From Clostridiales bacterium (lineage in GTDB: Bacteria; Bacillota; Clostridia; Saccharofermentanales; Saccharofermentanaceae), in the NCBI GenBank assembly GCA_017620475.1, contig JAFZQI010000008.1, positions 1 through 35,308 on the forward strand: 35,308 nt of DNA. The letters run 5' to 3'. Under the pieces are notes generated by a model, which did not search any database, was not told where the DNA came from, and worked only from the letters and a program-made list of their open reading frames with translations. The position numbers and the translations under genes were made by a program. Positions 14,021 to 23,793 of this stretch are shown in pieces (position 1 is the first letter of the stretch; the number at the start of each line of letters is the position of its first letter).

Positions 14021-16827
14021 TGGACGAGCGTGGCGAGCAAAGACATGACATTACCGGTGTATTGCTGTTTGCTGTAGCCGTATTGCTGGGCCTGTCCTAT
14101 TATCTCCCGCTTGCTGTGACCGGAACACTCGGACGGGTGCTGCGGACTTTAGGCACCGGGCTGATCGGTGTAATCGCGTATTTTATTCCGATCATCCTGA
14201 TCTATGCTTCGATCGACTATTTCCTTGAGACAAGACCCGGAGTGGCACCAAAACGTGTACGTGCGGTTCTGATCCTTATGATCTGCGTATCTTCGATCCT
14301 TGCGGTGTGTACGGTAAGTCCTGTTTATGTTAAGGCAGCCTGTGCGGTCCCGCCTTCCGGAGATGCGAGTGCAAGCAAAGCCATCGCTCTTCTTTGGAAG
14401 ATGGGGATGAATCCGTCTGCCCTTGGAGCTCCGGAAAAGGATATTGTTCTTTCCGGTGGCGTGATCGGAGGTTCGATTGCTCTGGCTTTGCGTGAAATTG
14501 CAGCCAAGGTCGGTGCGCTGATCATTCTCTGTGCTTTCACACTTTCCCAGATCGTACTGATCTTTAATATCAGTATATCGGATACGGCGGTAAAGACGGC
14601 TAATGCTATCCGTACTACGAGTCAGAAAGCTTCCGAGGCACTTCGTCAGGACCGCGCTCTTCGCGAGAAAGAACGTATGATGCGTGAAAGAGGCGTAAAA
14701 GGTCAGACCGTGAAGGGCTATCCATCTTTCGTGAAGAATCCGACGGTATCTCCTTTTGAAGAAGTTGAGGAACCGCAAGGATTTATTGATTTGGATGGTA
14801 CGGATGTTAAGATGAATCAGCCCACTTGGGAAGAGCGTGAGAAGAGTTTCGATTTTGATCTTCTCCACGACGAGGATATGGCACCGGAAGCAAGAAAAGT
14901 TGCTGTTCCCCCTGAGCCGAGAGTTGATATTAGTTTCAGTAATCCGAAAATGCCTGAGCAGACTGTGAAGAAAGAGGAAGATGAACCTCAGTGGATCGAT
15001 CTTCCGCCCCTTCCGAATGAAGGGCCGAGACCGGGACAGATCCTGCCGTCTCCAAAAGTCAGCCCGAATCAGGAAGAAGTCGTTGTCCGCGTTCATGAAC
15101 AGGGAGGAACTCAGATTCGCGTCCCTGATCTGAACGGCATGGAGCCCGCTCCTTCGCCGACAGAGTTTGTTCAGTCTGCACCTCTGGTTCAGACACATTC
15201 CGTTTCAAATGATTCTTCTGCTCCGGATTTCCCCGGTTCGCGTATAGCTTCAGAAACTATGCGGGGTAATACACCGATTCCTGCGGTGTCACAGGTCGAA
15301 GAGACCCGTCGTTTCGTGGATGCACAGCCGTCCGCAGCAGAAACCTCAGCCGCAGCACCGAAAGCTTCCCGAAGGAAGTATTCCAAGGCACCGACGAAAC
15401 TGCTCTCTCATGATCAGCCGAAGCATACGCCGAATCTTGTCGCCGGACAGGACGCGGAAGGCATGAAGCTTGTCGCGGCGCTTAAGAGTTTCGGTATTGA
15501 AACCAGACTTAGTGATGTTACACGTGGTCCGGCCATTACACGCTTCGAAGTTGTACCTGCACCGGGCATCAAGGTCAGCCGTATCACCAGTCTGTCTGAC
15601 GATATCGCACTTGCTTTAGCTGCAAGAAGTATTCGTATTGAAGCACCGATTCCCGGCAAATCTGCCGTGGGTATTGAAGTGCCGAATAAAGAAATCGTAC
15701 CGGTAAATCTCGGCTCGCTTTTGGATTCGCAGGCGTTCCGGAATTCCGAGTCACCTCTTACCGTTGCCCTCGGAAAGGATATCCCCGGAAGTCCGATCCT
15801 ATGTGATCTTGCGAAGATGCCTCATCTTCTCATCGCAGGTGCTACTGGTTCCGGAAAATCGGTTTGTATCAATTCTATTTTGATTAGTATTCTCTGTCAT
15901 GCAACACCACAGCAGGTGAGAATGATCATGGTAGACCCGAAGGTCGTAGAACTTGCCGTATATAACGGCATCCCACATCTCCTTTGTCCGGTTGTCACCG
16001 ATGCAAAGAAAGCAGCAAATGCCTTGAATTGGGCAGTCCGTGAGATGACGGACCGTTATGCAAAGTTCGCGGAAGCGAGTGTCCGTGATTTCAAGGGCTA
16101 CAATGAATACCAGAGATTGAACGGGGAGAATGAGCTTCCGCTGATCCTTGTAGTTATTGATGAGCTTGCCGACCTTATGCAGGTAGCTGCAAAAGAAGTG
16201 GAAGAGTCGATTTCAAGACTTACTGCCATGGCCCGAGCCGCAGGCATACATTTGCTGATTGCAACGCAGAGACCTTCTGTTGATGTCATTACCGGTGTAA
16301 TCAAGGCAAACATTCCTTCCAGAATAGCGTTCGCTGTCAGCAGTCAGGTGGACAGCCGTACGATCCTGGATATGGTTGGTGCGGAGAAACTTCTTGGTAA
16401 AGGTGATATGCTCTACTATCCTCAGAGTGCTGCGAAGCCGCTACGTGGGCAGGGTGCATTGGTCACCGATAAAGAAGTCGAAGAAATTATCGGTTATATA
16501 AAGAAGAATAATGATGTACAATATGATGAGGAAACGGCCGAAGCCATTGTTAATGCAACCAAGGCCGGAGCGGCTTCCGCTTCAGGAGCCCCGTCATCAG
16601 ACGGTGAAGACGAATTCTTCAACGATGCAGTTGATGTGGTCATTGAGACCGGATATGCATCTGTATCTCTTCTTCAGAGACGTCTGAGTCTCGGTTATCC
16701 GAGAGCTTCCCGACTGATTGACCGCATGGCCGAAAAAGGGTATATCGGACCTTTTGAAGGAAGTAAACCACGTAAAGTATTGATCGATCCGGCGCAATGG
16801 CTGGAGATCAAAGCAAAGAAAGGATAA
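14020..16827 (+). CDS. ftsK: DNA translocase FtsK/SpoIIIE
   Basis: An ATP-driven DNA pump at the division septum that clears chromosomes from the closing septum. The 935-residue protein starts with about four transmembrane helices (within residues 10-185) and a long, Pro/Glu-rich variable linker (about 190-460). The motor follows with Walker A GATGSGKS (about residues 607-614) and Walker B LILVVIDELADLM. TQRPSVDVITGVIKANIPSRIAF is present too. The C-terminal gamma winged-helix domain (about 870-935, SVSLLQRRLSLGYPRASRLID) reads orienting DNA sequences. Whether it is vegetative FtsK or sporulation SpoIIIE cannot be told here. Start ATG 14020 overlaps the preceding stop. Confidence 0.95.
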   Translation: MDERGEQRHDITGVLLFAVAVLLGLSYYLPLAVTGTLGRVLRTLGTGLIGVIAYFIPIILIYASIDYFLETRPGVAPKRVRAVLILMICVSSILAVCTVSPVYVKAACAVPPSGDASASKAIALLWKMGMNPSALGAPEKDIVLSGGVIGGSIALALREIAAKVGALIILCAFTLSQIVLIFNISISDTAVKTANAIRTTSQKASEALRQDRALREKERMMRERGVKGQTVKGYPSFVKNPTVSPFEEVEEPQGFIDLDGTDVKMNQPTWEEREKSFDFDLLHDEDMAPEARKVAVPPEPRVDISFSNPKMPEQTVKKEEDEPQWIDLPPLPNEGPRPGQILPSPKVSPNQEEVVVRVHEQGGTQIRVPDLNGMEPAPSPTEFVQSAPLVQTHSVSNDSSAPDFPGSRIASETMRGNTPIPAVSQVEETRRFVDAQPSAAETSAAAPKASRRKYSKAPTKLLSHDQPKHTPNLVAGQDAEGMKLVAALKSFGIETRLSDVTRGPAITRFEVVPAPGIKVSRITSLSDDIALALAARSIRIEAPIPGKSAVGIEVPNKEIVPVNLGSLLDSQAFRNSESPLTVALGKDIPGSPILCDLAKMPHLLIAGATGSGKSVCINSILISILCHATPQQVRMIMVDPKVVELAVYNGIPHLLCPVVTDAKKAANALNWAVREMTDRYAKFAEASVRDFKGYNEYQRLNGENELPLILVVIDELADLMQVAAKEVEESISRLTAMARAAGIHLLIATQRPSVDVITGVIKANIPSRIAFAVSSQVDSRTILDMVGAEKLLGKGDMLYYPQSAAKPLRGQGALVTDKEVEEIIGYIKKNNDVQYDEETAEAIVNATKAGAASASGAPSSDGEDEFFNDAVDVVIETGYASVSLLQRRLSLGYPRASRLIDRMAEKGYIGPFEGSKPRKVLIDPAQWLEIKAKKG

Positions 16828-16830
16828 ATT

Positions 16831-17694
16831 ATGAGCGCAACGATTATTTCCGGTAAAGAATTATCATCACTGATCCGTGAGAGGATCACCAAAGAGACAG
16901 AGGAATTGTCGGCAAAATACGGCAAGAAACCCGGTCTTGCCGTGATCCAGGTGGGGGAGAACCCCGCATCGACGATCTATGTCAACAATAAGAAGAAAGC
17001 CTGTGAGCAGGTTGGTTTCCAGTCTTTCGGCTATTCCTTGCCGGAGAGTGCATCTGAACAGGAACTGTTGGATCTGATCGATACGCTGAATAAGGATGAC
17101 CGTGTTCATGGTATTCTGTGCCAGCTCCCGCTTCCGAAGCATATGGATGAATTCTCCGTAATCTGTGCGATTGCACCGGAGAAAGATGTGGATGGGTTCC
17201 ATCCCGTAAATAAGGGATTGCTCACGATCGGCCGTGACTGTCTTGTGTCATGCACACCGAAAGGCTGTGTCGAGCTTCTGAAGTATGCCAATGTTGATAT
17301 TTCCGGAAAGAACTGTGTTGTCATCGGCCGCAGTAATATCGTCGGAAAGCCTGTTGCTTCTCTGATGCTGCAGGAGAATGCAACAGTAACCGTGGTTCAC
17401 TCTAAGACGAAGAACATTAAGGAGATCTGCAAACAGGCAGATATCCTGATCGTTGCAATTGGCAAGCAGGGCTTCGTTACTAAGGATTTCGTAAAAGAAG
17501 GCGCTGTCATTATTGATGTCGGTATTAACCGCTGTGAGGACGGAAAAGTACGCGGTGATGTTGATTTTGACGATGTGGTCGATATTGCTTCTGCAATCAC
17601 GCCGGTTCCAGGTGGTGTCGGCCCGATGACGATTACCATGCTCCTTCAGAATACACTGGAAGCATTTACGCGTATTGAGAAAGGGAGGATCTGA
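16831..17694 (+). CDS. folD: Methylenetetrahydrofolate dehydrogenase / methenyltetrahydrofolate cyclohydrolase
   Basis: A bifunctional cytosolic one-carbon enzyme that interconverts 5,10-methylene-, methenyl- and 10-formyl-tetrahydrofolate with NADP(H). The 287-residue protein is normal length. It shows VGENPASTIYVNNKKKA (active-site Tyr and Lys, about residues 33-57), GILCQLPLPKH, KDVDGFHPVN, the nucleotide-binding VVIGRSNIVGKP, and the C-terminal PVPGGVGPMT signature. ATG 16831 is 3 bases after the ftsK stop with AAAGGA in front. Its last codons overlap the ribosome site of cinA. Confidence 0.97.
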   Translation: MSATIISGKELSSLIRERITKETEELSAKYGKKPGLAVIQVGENPASTIYVNNKKKACEQVGFQSFGYSLPESASEQELLDLIDTLNKDDRVHGILCQLPLPKHMDEFSVICAIAPEKDVDGFHPVNKGLLTIGRDCLVSCTPKGCVELLKYANVDISGKNCVVIGRSNIVGKPVASLMLQENATVTVVHSKTKNIKEICKQADILIVAIGKQGFVTKDFVKEGAVIIDVGINRCEDGKVRGDVDFDDVVDIASAITPVPGGVGPMTITMLLQNTLEAFTRIEKGRI

Positions 17695-17695
17695 T

Positions 17696-18964
17696 ATGAG
17701 CATTCAATCTGCAGAAATCATTTGCGTCGGTACCGAACTTCTGATGGGCCATACGCTGAATACGAATTCCGCATTCCTGGCTAAAGAACTTGTATCCTTA
17801 GGTATTTCTTCCTACCGTCAGATCGTAGTTGGTGACAATCACGACAGATTGGCCGAACAGATCAAGGAGAGTGCTTCACGTGCGGATCTTGTGATCCTGA
17901 CAGGCGGGCTGGGACCGACGACTGATGATATTACCATGGGCGTGGCTGCTGAAGTGGCCGGCAAGGAACTGGTGTTCGATGAAGAGAGCTTCCAGAATAT
18001 GTCCGAGTATTTCCGCCGTCTGTGCCGGAATATGCCGAAGAACAACAGAAAACAGGCCATGCTTCCGGAAGGAGCTACGATCCTTAAGAATAATAACGGA
18101 ACGGCTCCTGGTGCGATTTTCGAATACGCATGTCCGAGCGAGCAGGATCCGGATAGAACCGTTCATTTTGTTCTTTTGCCAGGTCCGCCTTCTGAAATGA
18201 CGTTGATGTTTACTGAACAGGCAAGACCGGTTCTTGAGAAGATGAGTGATTCGAAGTTTGTGACGAAGTTCGTTCATCTTTTCGGTATCGGAGAATCGGA
18301 TGCCGCTGACCGTATATCTGATTTGATCGACGCGCAGACAAATCCGACGATTGCTCCGTATGCCTCGGAAGGTGAGTGCATGTTCCGTATTACCCAGCGG
18401 ATCGAGAATGGCAAAGAAGAGAAGGATCTGATAACGCCGATCATCGATGTCATGAAGGAACGCTTCGGACAGTGCATCTATGAGATCGGCACCAGGCCGC
18501 TTAAGCAGGTCGCTTACGATCTTCTCCTGGAGAAGAATATGACCGTAAGCTTTGCCGAGAGTTGTACAGCCGGTATGGTATCCTCCGAATTTGTTGATAT
18601 CCCGGGTGCGTCTCAGGTATTCATGGGTTCGGTCGTATCCTACGGAAATAAGGTAAAATCCAATCTTCTCGGTGTATCCGGTGATGTTTTGGATAACCTC
18701 GGCGCAGTAAGCCGTGAGTGTGCACAGGAGATGGCAGAGGGAGCAAGAAAACTTCTTGGTACGGACATTGCGGTATCCATTACCGGTATTGCAGGTCCTA
18801 CAGGTGAGAGTGCCGCCAAGCCGGTTGGCCTTGTGTATCTTGCGATTTCTGATAAGAACGGAACTGAAGTGAAGGAAGTACACTTAAGCGGTAACCGTAG
18901 CCGCGTACGTCATGTGGCGGTACTGCATGCCTTTAATCTGATTAGAATGAGACTTCTTTCATGA
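17696..18964 (+). CDS. cinA: CinA-family protein (competence/damage-inducible; NMN deamidase-type)
   Basis: A 422-residue two-domain protein. The N-terminal MoaB/MogA-like domain (about residues 1-250) has IICVGTELLMGH and LTGGLGPTTDDITM. The C-terminal CinA domain (about 268-422) has SFAESCTAGMVSSEFVDIPG and SITGIAGPTGE; in other bacteria this domain deamidates nicotinamide mononucleotide in the pyridine-nucleotide salvage cycle. ATG 17696 is favoured because AAGGGAGG lies at 17681-17688; an in-frame TTG at 17675 lies upstream of that site. cinA near recA is a common arrangement in Gram-positives; here murJ separates them. The stop overlaps the ATG of murJ by 4 bases (ATGA). Confidence 0.94.
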   Translation: MSIQSAEIICVGTELLMGHTLNTNSAFLAKELVSLGISSYRQIVVGDNHDRLAEQIKESASRADLVILTGGLGPTTDDITMGVAAEVAGKELVFDEESFQNMSEYFRRLCRNMPKNNRKQAMLPEGATILKNNNGTAPGAIFEYACPSEQDPDRTVHFVLLPGPPSEMTLMFTEQARPVLEKMSDSKFVTKFVHLFGIGESDAADRISDLIDAQTNPTIAPYASEGECMFRITQRIENGKEEKDLITPIIDVMKERFGQCIYEIGTRPLKQVAYDLLLEKNMTVSFAESCTAGMVSSEFVDIPGASQVFMGSVVSYGNKVKSNLLGVSGDVLDNLGAVSRECAQEMAEGARKLLGTDIAVSITGIAGPTGESAAKPVGLVYLAISDKNGTEVKEVHLSGNRSRVRHVAVLHAFNLIRMRLLS

Positions 18965-20634
18965 GCGATAACGGATCAGAAAGGAAAATAGAGAACCGTC
19001 CCGCTTCCAAACCGGCTCCATCGGGAAGAACTCCCCAAGCGAACGGAAATACCCGGACCAGAAGTATTGCTTTTTCCACGGTGATTATGATCATTGGACT
19101 CTTTTTCTCAAAAGGGTCCAGTTTTCTGCGTAATATCCTTGTCGCTCATGTTTTCGATAACACATATCGCGATGCATTTATCGCTGCATTTTTGATCCCG
19201 GATTTCTTCTTCGCGCTTCTCGTCGGCGGTTCGATCCAGTCGGCCATCACACCGACGCTTTCCCGTGCAATTGAGCAGAAGACGCTGAAGAAGACCTGGA
19301 AGGGCGTAAGTGTTTTCGTCACATTGATGAGCATCGTTCTTCTTGTGGCGATCCTTTTCGGAGAGATATTCTCCGGTGGGCTGTATAAAATCTTCTATCA
19401 GGGTAAGAATCCAGACGTAGTACGCCTGGCTGGAAACATGGCCCGTACTCTTTATCCACAGATCTTTTTCATGATGCTCGCGGCGCTTTGCATCGGTGTG
19501 CTGAATGCATATAAGAAGTTCGGATCAACAGCTTTTGGCCCTACGATCTATAACATCGGTGTCCTGATCGCAATCTTCTTCCTCGGCGCTTCGTATCCGA
19601 GTCATCTCTACATGACCGGTGTCGGTATTATGGCTGCGGCGATGGTGTTCTTCATCTTCCAGCTTTATATGGGGAGAAGGGAAGTCATCCATTATAAGCC
19701 TTCTGTAGATACCCATGATCCAGAGTTCAGAAGACTCTTTAAGCTTGCTGTTCCGATTCTGATCTCCGCATCGATCGTTCAAATCAACATGCTTCTTCTT
19801 AATTCCTTCGCGTCCCGTTTCGATGAGGGTTCCATCTACGCATTGAACAATGCATCGACGCTCTGGCAGCTGCCGTACGGTATTTTTGCCGTAGGTATCG
19901 GAAATGTAATGCTTCCTTCTCTGGCGGCGCTGTATTCGACTAAGAAGTATAAGGATGCAGGTGATCTTCTTTCCCGAAGCATTAAGAATGCACTGTTTCT
20001 GGCGGTTCCCTGCGCGGGTATTTTCCTGATCCTTCGTCTTGATCTGGTAAAGGCCGTGTATCAGTGGTCTTCCAGCTATACGGATGAAAATGCGCAGATG
20101 GCGGCATTGTTCCTGATCGGGTATTGTGCCTCAATCGTACTGCAATCAGTTATATTCATCTTGAATCAAGCCTATTATGCAATCGAAAATACGCGTTTTC
20201 CGTTATTTGCAGGTATCGTATCCATGGTCGTCAATTTCGGACTTTGTTTCCTTTTTGTCGAGATGGGCATGGGACCGATGTCGATCACGATTGCCTATTC
20301 GATCTCCTGTGCGGTAAGACTTTTGCTTCTTGCTTTGGTCTATAACCGGAACAAGCGTCTGGCGCCGAAAAATATCCGGGTATTCCTGATTAAGTCCGCG
20401 ATTTGTCTTATCGTCATGATGGGCGGCCTTTATCTGATCGGATTTGTTTCTTTTGCACCGTCGAGAAAGCTTTTCCATCTTATCTGGTTCTGTGCGAAAG
20501 CTCTTGCCGGTTTTGTTCTTTATTTCGCTACGGCCTTCCTGCTTCATATGGAGGAACTGCAGACAGCATACAATAAGTATGTAGCTCGTTTTATAAGAAG
20601 AAAGAAGACAGCGGTTTCATCAGATCAGGCATAA
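18961..20634 (+). CDS. murJ: Lipid II flippase MurJ (MviN family)
   Basis: Flips undecaprenyl-linked peptidoglycan precursor across the cytoplasmic membrane. The 557-residue protein begins with a soluble, Pro/Ser/Asn-rich extension of about 37 residues. About 14 hydrophobic segments of the MOP-superfamily fold follow. Signatures include FSKGSSFLRNILVAHVF, GSIQSAITPTLSRA and an Arg-rich cytoplasmic tail (ARFIRRKKT). It shares an ATGA overlap with cinA, so it is probably translated from the same message. The 169 bases after its stop hold only the recA control region. A generic polysaccharide flippase is less likely given the GSIQSAITP motif. Confidence 0.92.
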   Translation: MSDNGSERKIENRPASKPAPSGRTPQANGNTRTRSIAFSTVIMIIGLFFSKGSSFLRNILVAHVFDNTYRDAFIAAFLIPDFFFALLVGGSIQSAITPTLSRAIEQKTLKKTWKGVSVFVTLMSIVLLVAILFGEIFSGGLYKIFYQGKNPDVVRLAGNMARTLYPQIFFMMLAALCIGVLNAYKKFGSTAFGPTIYNIGVLIAIFFLGASYPSHLYMTGVGIMAAAMVFFIFQLYMGRREVIHYKPSVDTHDPEFRRLFKLAVPILISASIVQINMLLLNSFASRFDEGSIYALNNASTLWQLPYGIFAVGIGNVMLPSLAALYSTKKYKDAGDLLSRSIKNALFLAVPCAGIFLILRLDLVKAVYQWSSSYTDENAQMAALFLIGYCASIVLQSVIFILNQAYYAIENTRFPLFAGIVSMVVNFGLCFLFVEMGMGPMSITIAYSISCAVRLLLLALVYNRNKRLAPKNIRVFLIKSAICLIVMMGGLYLIGFVSFAPSRKLFHLIWFCAKALAGFVLYFATAFLLHMEELQTAYNKYVARFIRRKKTAVSSDQA

Positions 20635-20736
20635 GTGTACATAGACTGAAAAGCCCGTGTTGGGGCTTCCTGAAGAACGTTCGGCAGGTTTGTCGTATTT
20701 GTCGAAAAATGTCGAAGAATTAGTACGAAAAAAGAC

Positions 20737-20765
20737 TTGACGATATGGTATTGTATTGTTAAGAT
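20737..20765 (+). promoter_or_regulatory. recA promoter
   Basis: TTGACG (20737-20742) and TAAGAT (20760-20765) are 17 bases apart, with TGT directly before the -10. The LexA-type box begins 10 bases downstream. Confidence 0.65.
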
Positions 20766-20775
20766 TAGAGTCAAA

Positions 20776-20789
20776 GGAACGAATGTTCG
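20776..20789 (+). promoter_or_regulatory. LexA (DinR)-type SOS operator of recA
   Basis: GGAACGAATGTTCG matches the Gram-positive box CGAAC-N4-GTTCG at all but the first position; the GAAC-N4-GTTC core is a perfect inverted repeat. It lies just after the predicted transcription start and before the ribosome site (AAGGAGG, 20792-20798), where a repressor would block recA transcription until DNA damage. Confidence 0.85.
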
Positions 20790-20803
20790 ACAAGGAGGTC
20801 GTT

Positions 20804-21913
20804 ATGGCTAAGAAGGATTCCAACAAATCTACGCAGGATGTTTCCAAGAAGATGGATAGTGAGAGAGCCAAGGCGTTAGACGCGGCTCTGATGCAGATAG
20901 AGAAGCAGTTTGGTAAGGGTGCGGTTATGCGACTGGGTGAGCAGACCGGTATGGTTGTCGACGTGATTCCGACGGGTGCGCTGACACTTGATCTTGCACT
21001 GGGTGTCGGAGGTGTTCCGAAGGGAAGGATCATTGAGATCTACGGACCTGAATCTTCCGGTAAGACAACAGTTGCCCTTCATGTGGTTGCGGAATCCCAG
21101 AAACAGGGCGGAACAGCTGCATTTATCGATGCAGAACATGCTTTGGATCCTGAATATGCCGCGAAGATCGGCGTGAATATCGATGAATTGATTGTTTCCC
21201 AGCCTGATACCGGTGAGCAGGCACTCGAAATTACGGAAGCTCTTGTTCGAAGCGGCGCGGTAGATGTTGTGGTTATCGACTCTGTTGCGGCACTGGTTCC
21301 GAAGGCGGAGATCGATGGCGAGATGGGTGACTCTCATGTTGGTCTTCAGGCTCGTCTTATGTCCCAGGCTCTCCGTAAACTGGCCGGTATTATCAGTAAA
21401 TCCAGTACGGTTTGTATCTTTATCAACCAGCTTCGTGAGAAGGTCGGTGTCATGTTCGGTAATCCGGAGACGACACCGGGCGGCCGTGCATTGAAGTTCT
21501 ATTCTTCGGTCCGTCTCGATGTCCGCCGTGTGGAATCTCTCCGTAATGGCGGCGAAGTGATCGGTAACCATACTCGAGTTAAAGTCGTCAAGAATAAGGT
21601 GGCTCCGCCGTTCCGTGAGGCCGAGTTTGACATTATGTACGGTGAAGGTATTTCCAAGGAAGGCTGCATTATCGATCTTGCCGTAGATAAGGATATTATG
21701 GAGAAGAGCGGTTCCTGGTTCGCATATAACGGCCAGAAGATCGGTCAGGGCAAGGACAACGCCAAGACTTTCCTGAAGGAACATCCGGAGATGAGAGATG
21801 AGATCGAACAGAAAATCCGCGCACTGCTTTCCGGAACTCCGGTTGAGGAGGCTGCTGCTTCTGACGATTCGAATAGTGATGATGACGAGGATATCCTCGG
21901 TATCGATATCTGA
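20804..21913 (+). CDS. recA: Recombinase RecA
   Basis: Forms filaments on single-stranded DNA, drives strand exchange and triggers LexA self-cleavage. The 369-residue protein has Walker [10 protein letters not shown] (about residues 81-89), [20 protein letters not shown], the L2 region [22 protein letters not shown], and [14 protein letters not shown]. It ends in a strongly acidic tail ([16 protein letters not shown]), as in typical RecA proteins. ATG 20804 follows AAGGAGG at 20792-20798; an in-frame TTG at 20756 lies inside the promoter and can be excluded. recX follows after 2 bases. Confidence 0.98.
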   Translation: MAKKDSNKSTQDVSKKMDSERAKALDAALMQIEKQFGKGAVMRLGEQTGMVVDVIPTGALTLDLALGVGGVPKGRIIEIYGPESSGKTTVALHVVAESQKQGGTAAFIDAEHALDPEYAAKIGVNIDELIVSQPDTGEQALEITEALVRSGAVDVVVIDSVAALVPKAEIDGEMGDSHVGLQARLMSQALRKLAGIISKSSTVCIFINQLREKVGVMFGNPETTPGGRALKFYSSVRLDVRRVESLRNGGEVIGNHTRVKVVKNKVAPPFREAEFDIMYGEGISKEGCIIDLAVDKDIMEKSGSWFAYNGQKIGQGKDNAKTFLKEHPEMRDEIEQKIRALLSGTPVEEAAASDDSNSDDDEDILGIDI

Positions 21914-21915
21914 TT

Positions 21916-22401
21916 ATGGATAGAGATCTGCAATACAGCGATGCAAGAAACAAGGCGATTGCCCATATCGGCATCGCTGTTTCTTCTTCCGGGAAGATCC
22001 GTTCGTTCCTTACTGATAAGGGGTATACGGCGGATGTCGTTGAAGATGTGATTTCCCAACTTATTGAAGAGAATTATATCGATGATGAGCGATACGGGCT
22101 TAAAGTCCTTCGTACACGCTCAGGCAACAAAGCAGAAGGAAGACTGAAGCTTCAGGCCAGACTTGAGGCGGCAGGCGTATCCTCTGACGTCATTTCCCGG
22201 CTTCTTTCCCGCGAGGAGTATGCGGACGAAAATACGATCATGGACGTGATCAGTGATCGCTTTCCTGTGGGGAGTTTCTCGTCTGATCCTTCGGAGGCCA
22301 GAAGAGAACTGGCGAAGGCGGTCCGTTATCTGGAGAGCCGTGGCTATAGTACCTCACTTGCGCTGGCATCTTTCCGAAACCTTTTGAATGATGTAGAATA
22401 G
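21916..22401 (+). CDS. recX: RecA regulator RecX
   Basis: A 161-residue all-helical protein that binds RecA filaments and modulates recombination. The first repeat is recognisable (ARNKAIAHIGIAVSSSGKIRSFL, then VISQLIEENYIDDERYG), followed by a second three-helix repeat (GRLKLQARLEAAGVSSDVI). The third has AVRYLESRGYSTSLALASFR, all typical of RecX. ATG 21916 is 2 bases after the recA stop, so recA and recX form one SOS-controlled operon. Sequence conservation in this family is low; position next to recA adds weight. Confidence 0.9.
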   Translation: MDRDLQYSDARNKAIAHIGIAVSSSGKIRSFLTDKGYTADVVEDVISQLIEENYIDDERYGLKVLRTRSGNKAEGRLKLQARLEAAGVSSDVISRLLSREEYADENTIMDVISDRFPVGSFSSDPSEARRELAKAVRYLESRGYSTSLALASFRNLLNDVE

Positions 22402-22434
22402 CCTTTATAGGAATTCTATATCTGGCAGGTATTT

Positions 22435-23793
22435 ATGAAGAATCAGCATACGATCTCGATGGTGGCCCTTGGCTGTTCAAAGAATCTGGTAGATGCCGAG
22501 TGCATGACCGCAATTATTCAAAACAGCGGATATACCATGGTGGAGGATATCTCTCAGGCCGAAGCGGTAGTGATCAATACCTGCGGATTTATCGAGAGCG
22601 CCAAGAAGGAAGCCATCGATACGATCCTGGAAGTCGCTTCTCTTAAGAAACGCAGAAAACTTAAGTATATTGTTGTAACAGGATGCCTGGCACAGCGATA
22701 CCCGGATGATATCCGTAAGAGCCTGCCGGAAGTGGATGCGGTCCTTGGTACCTCGCATTATCAGGATATTGCACAAGTTCTGGATAATCTTTTCGGGAAA
22801 ATCGAATTCAATTGGAATGATTATATCGGTCGTGCCGGGAGCCTGACTCATATGCGGAAAGACCGTGTCATCGCTACGAAGCCCTATGCATGGCTGAAGA
22901 TTGCGGAAGGGTGTTCGAATGGATGCGCTTTCTGCGCGATACCTGCGATTCGTGGTAAATATACCTCCCGCCCGATGGAAGATGTTCTGGAAGAAGCGGA
23001 GATCCTGGCTCAAAAGGGATATCACGAAATCATTCTCGCAGCACAGGATACGACCGGATACGGGCGTGATCTGTACGGTAAACGTTCTCTTTCTGAACTG
23101 CTTCGGAAGATGAGCAAAATCAAGGGGATCGAATCCATCCGTATCATGTATGCCTATATTGACGGTATCGACGATGAACTGATCTCTGAAATCAGGGATA
23201 ATCCGAAGGTATTGCATTATCTGGATATTCCGGTACAGCATGGCGATGACGAGATCCTTAAGAAGATGAGAAGAAGAGATACGGCGGCGTCGATTACGAA
23301 GACGATCGAGAGACTTCGTTCCGAGATTCCGGATATCGTGATCCGGTCGACGGTAATGGTGGGATTTCCGGGTGAGAAGAAAGAAAATTTCAACAACCTT
23401 CTGAAAATGCTTAAGATATGGCGTTTCCAGTGCCTGGGCTGTTTTATTTATTCACCTGAAGAAGGGACGATCGGTTATAAGATGCATCCACGGGTACGTT
23501 CGGATGTGTCACAGAGAAGATATGATCAGGTGATGGCGCTTCAGCAGGAGATTTCGCTATCACATAATCAGGCACGCGTGGGTAAAATAGTCAAAGTGAC
23601 TATTGATTCTGCGGCGGATGATGGTATATTTTACATGGGGCGTTCCTACGCAGAAGCCCCGGAAGTGGATCCGGTGATCTATGTCGCCTCTACATCCAGA
23701 CCCCTCGAACCGAGTGATGTGGTGGATGTGAAGATCATGGAGTGCACGCCTTATGAACTGACAGGAGTAACGGAAGATGAATCTGCCCAATAA
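22435..23793 (+). CDS. rimO: Ribosomal protein S12 (Asp89) methylthiotransferase RimO
   Basis: A radical-SAM enzyme that adds a methylthio group to an Asp of ribosomal protein S12. The 452-residue protein has an N-terminal UPF0004 domain with LGCSKNLVDAE, a Cys in INTCGF and VTGCLAQRY (three cluster cysteines). The radical-SAM CxxxCxxC motif is in CSNGCAFC near residues 160-167. Conserved HYLDIPVQHGDDEILKKMRR and a C-terminal TRAM domain (about 380-450) complete it. The SKNLVDAE start separates it from MiaB and MtaB relatives. It follows recX by 33 bases and overlaps pgsA by 17. Confidence 0.94.
   Translation: MKNQHTISMVALGCSKNLVDAECMTAIIQNSGYTMVEDISQAEAVVINTCGFIESAKKEAIDTILEVASLKKRRKLKYIVVTGCLAQRYPDDIRKSLPEVDAVLGTSHYQDIAQVLDNLFGKIEFNWNDYIGRAGSLTHMRKDRVIATKPYAWLKIAEGCSNGCAFCAIPAIRGKYTSRPMEDVLEEAEILAQKGYHEIILAAQDTTGYGRDLYGKRSLSELLRKMSKIKGIESIRIMYAYIDGIDDELISEIRDNPKVLHYLDIPVQHGDDEILKKMRRRDTAASITKTIERLRSEIPDIVIRSTVMVGFPGEKKENFNNLLKMLKIWRFQCLGCFIYSPEEGTIGYKMHPRVRSDVSQRRYDQVMALQQEISLSHNQARVGKIVKVTIDSAADDGIFYMGRSYAEAPEVDPVIYVASTSRPLEPSDVVDVKIMECTPYELTGVTEDESAQ

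Noticed and set aside
20675..20683. GAACGTTCG upstream of recA as a second LexA box
   Set aside because: The half-sites are directly joined without the required 4-base spacer and it lies upstream of the promoter.
20876..21784. Long minus-strand open frame opposite recA
   Set aside because: A shadow of the strongly biased recA codons; no recognisable protein. Similar frames opposite ftsK, cinA and paralog B were rejected for the same reason.
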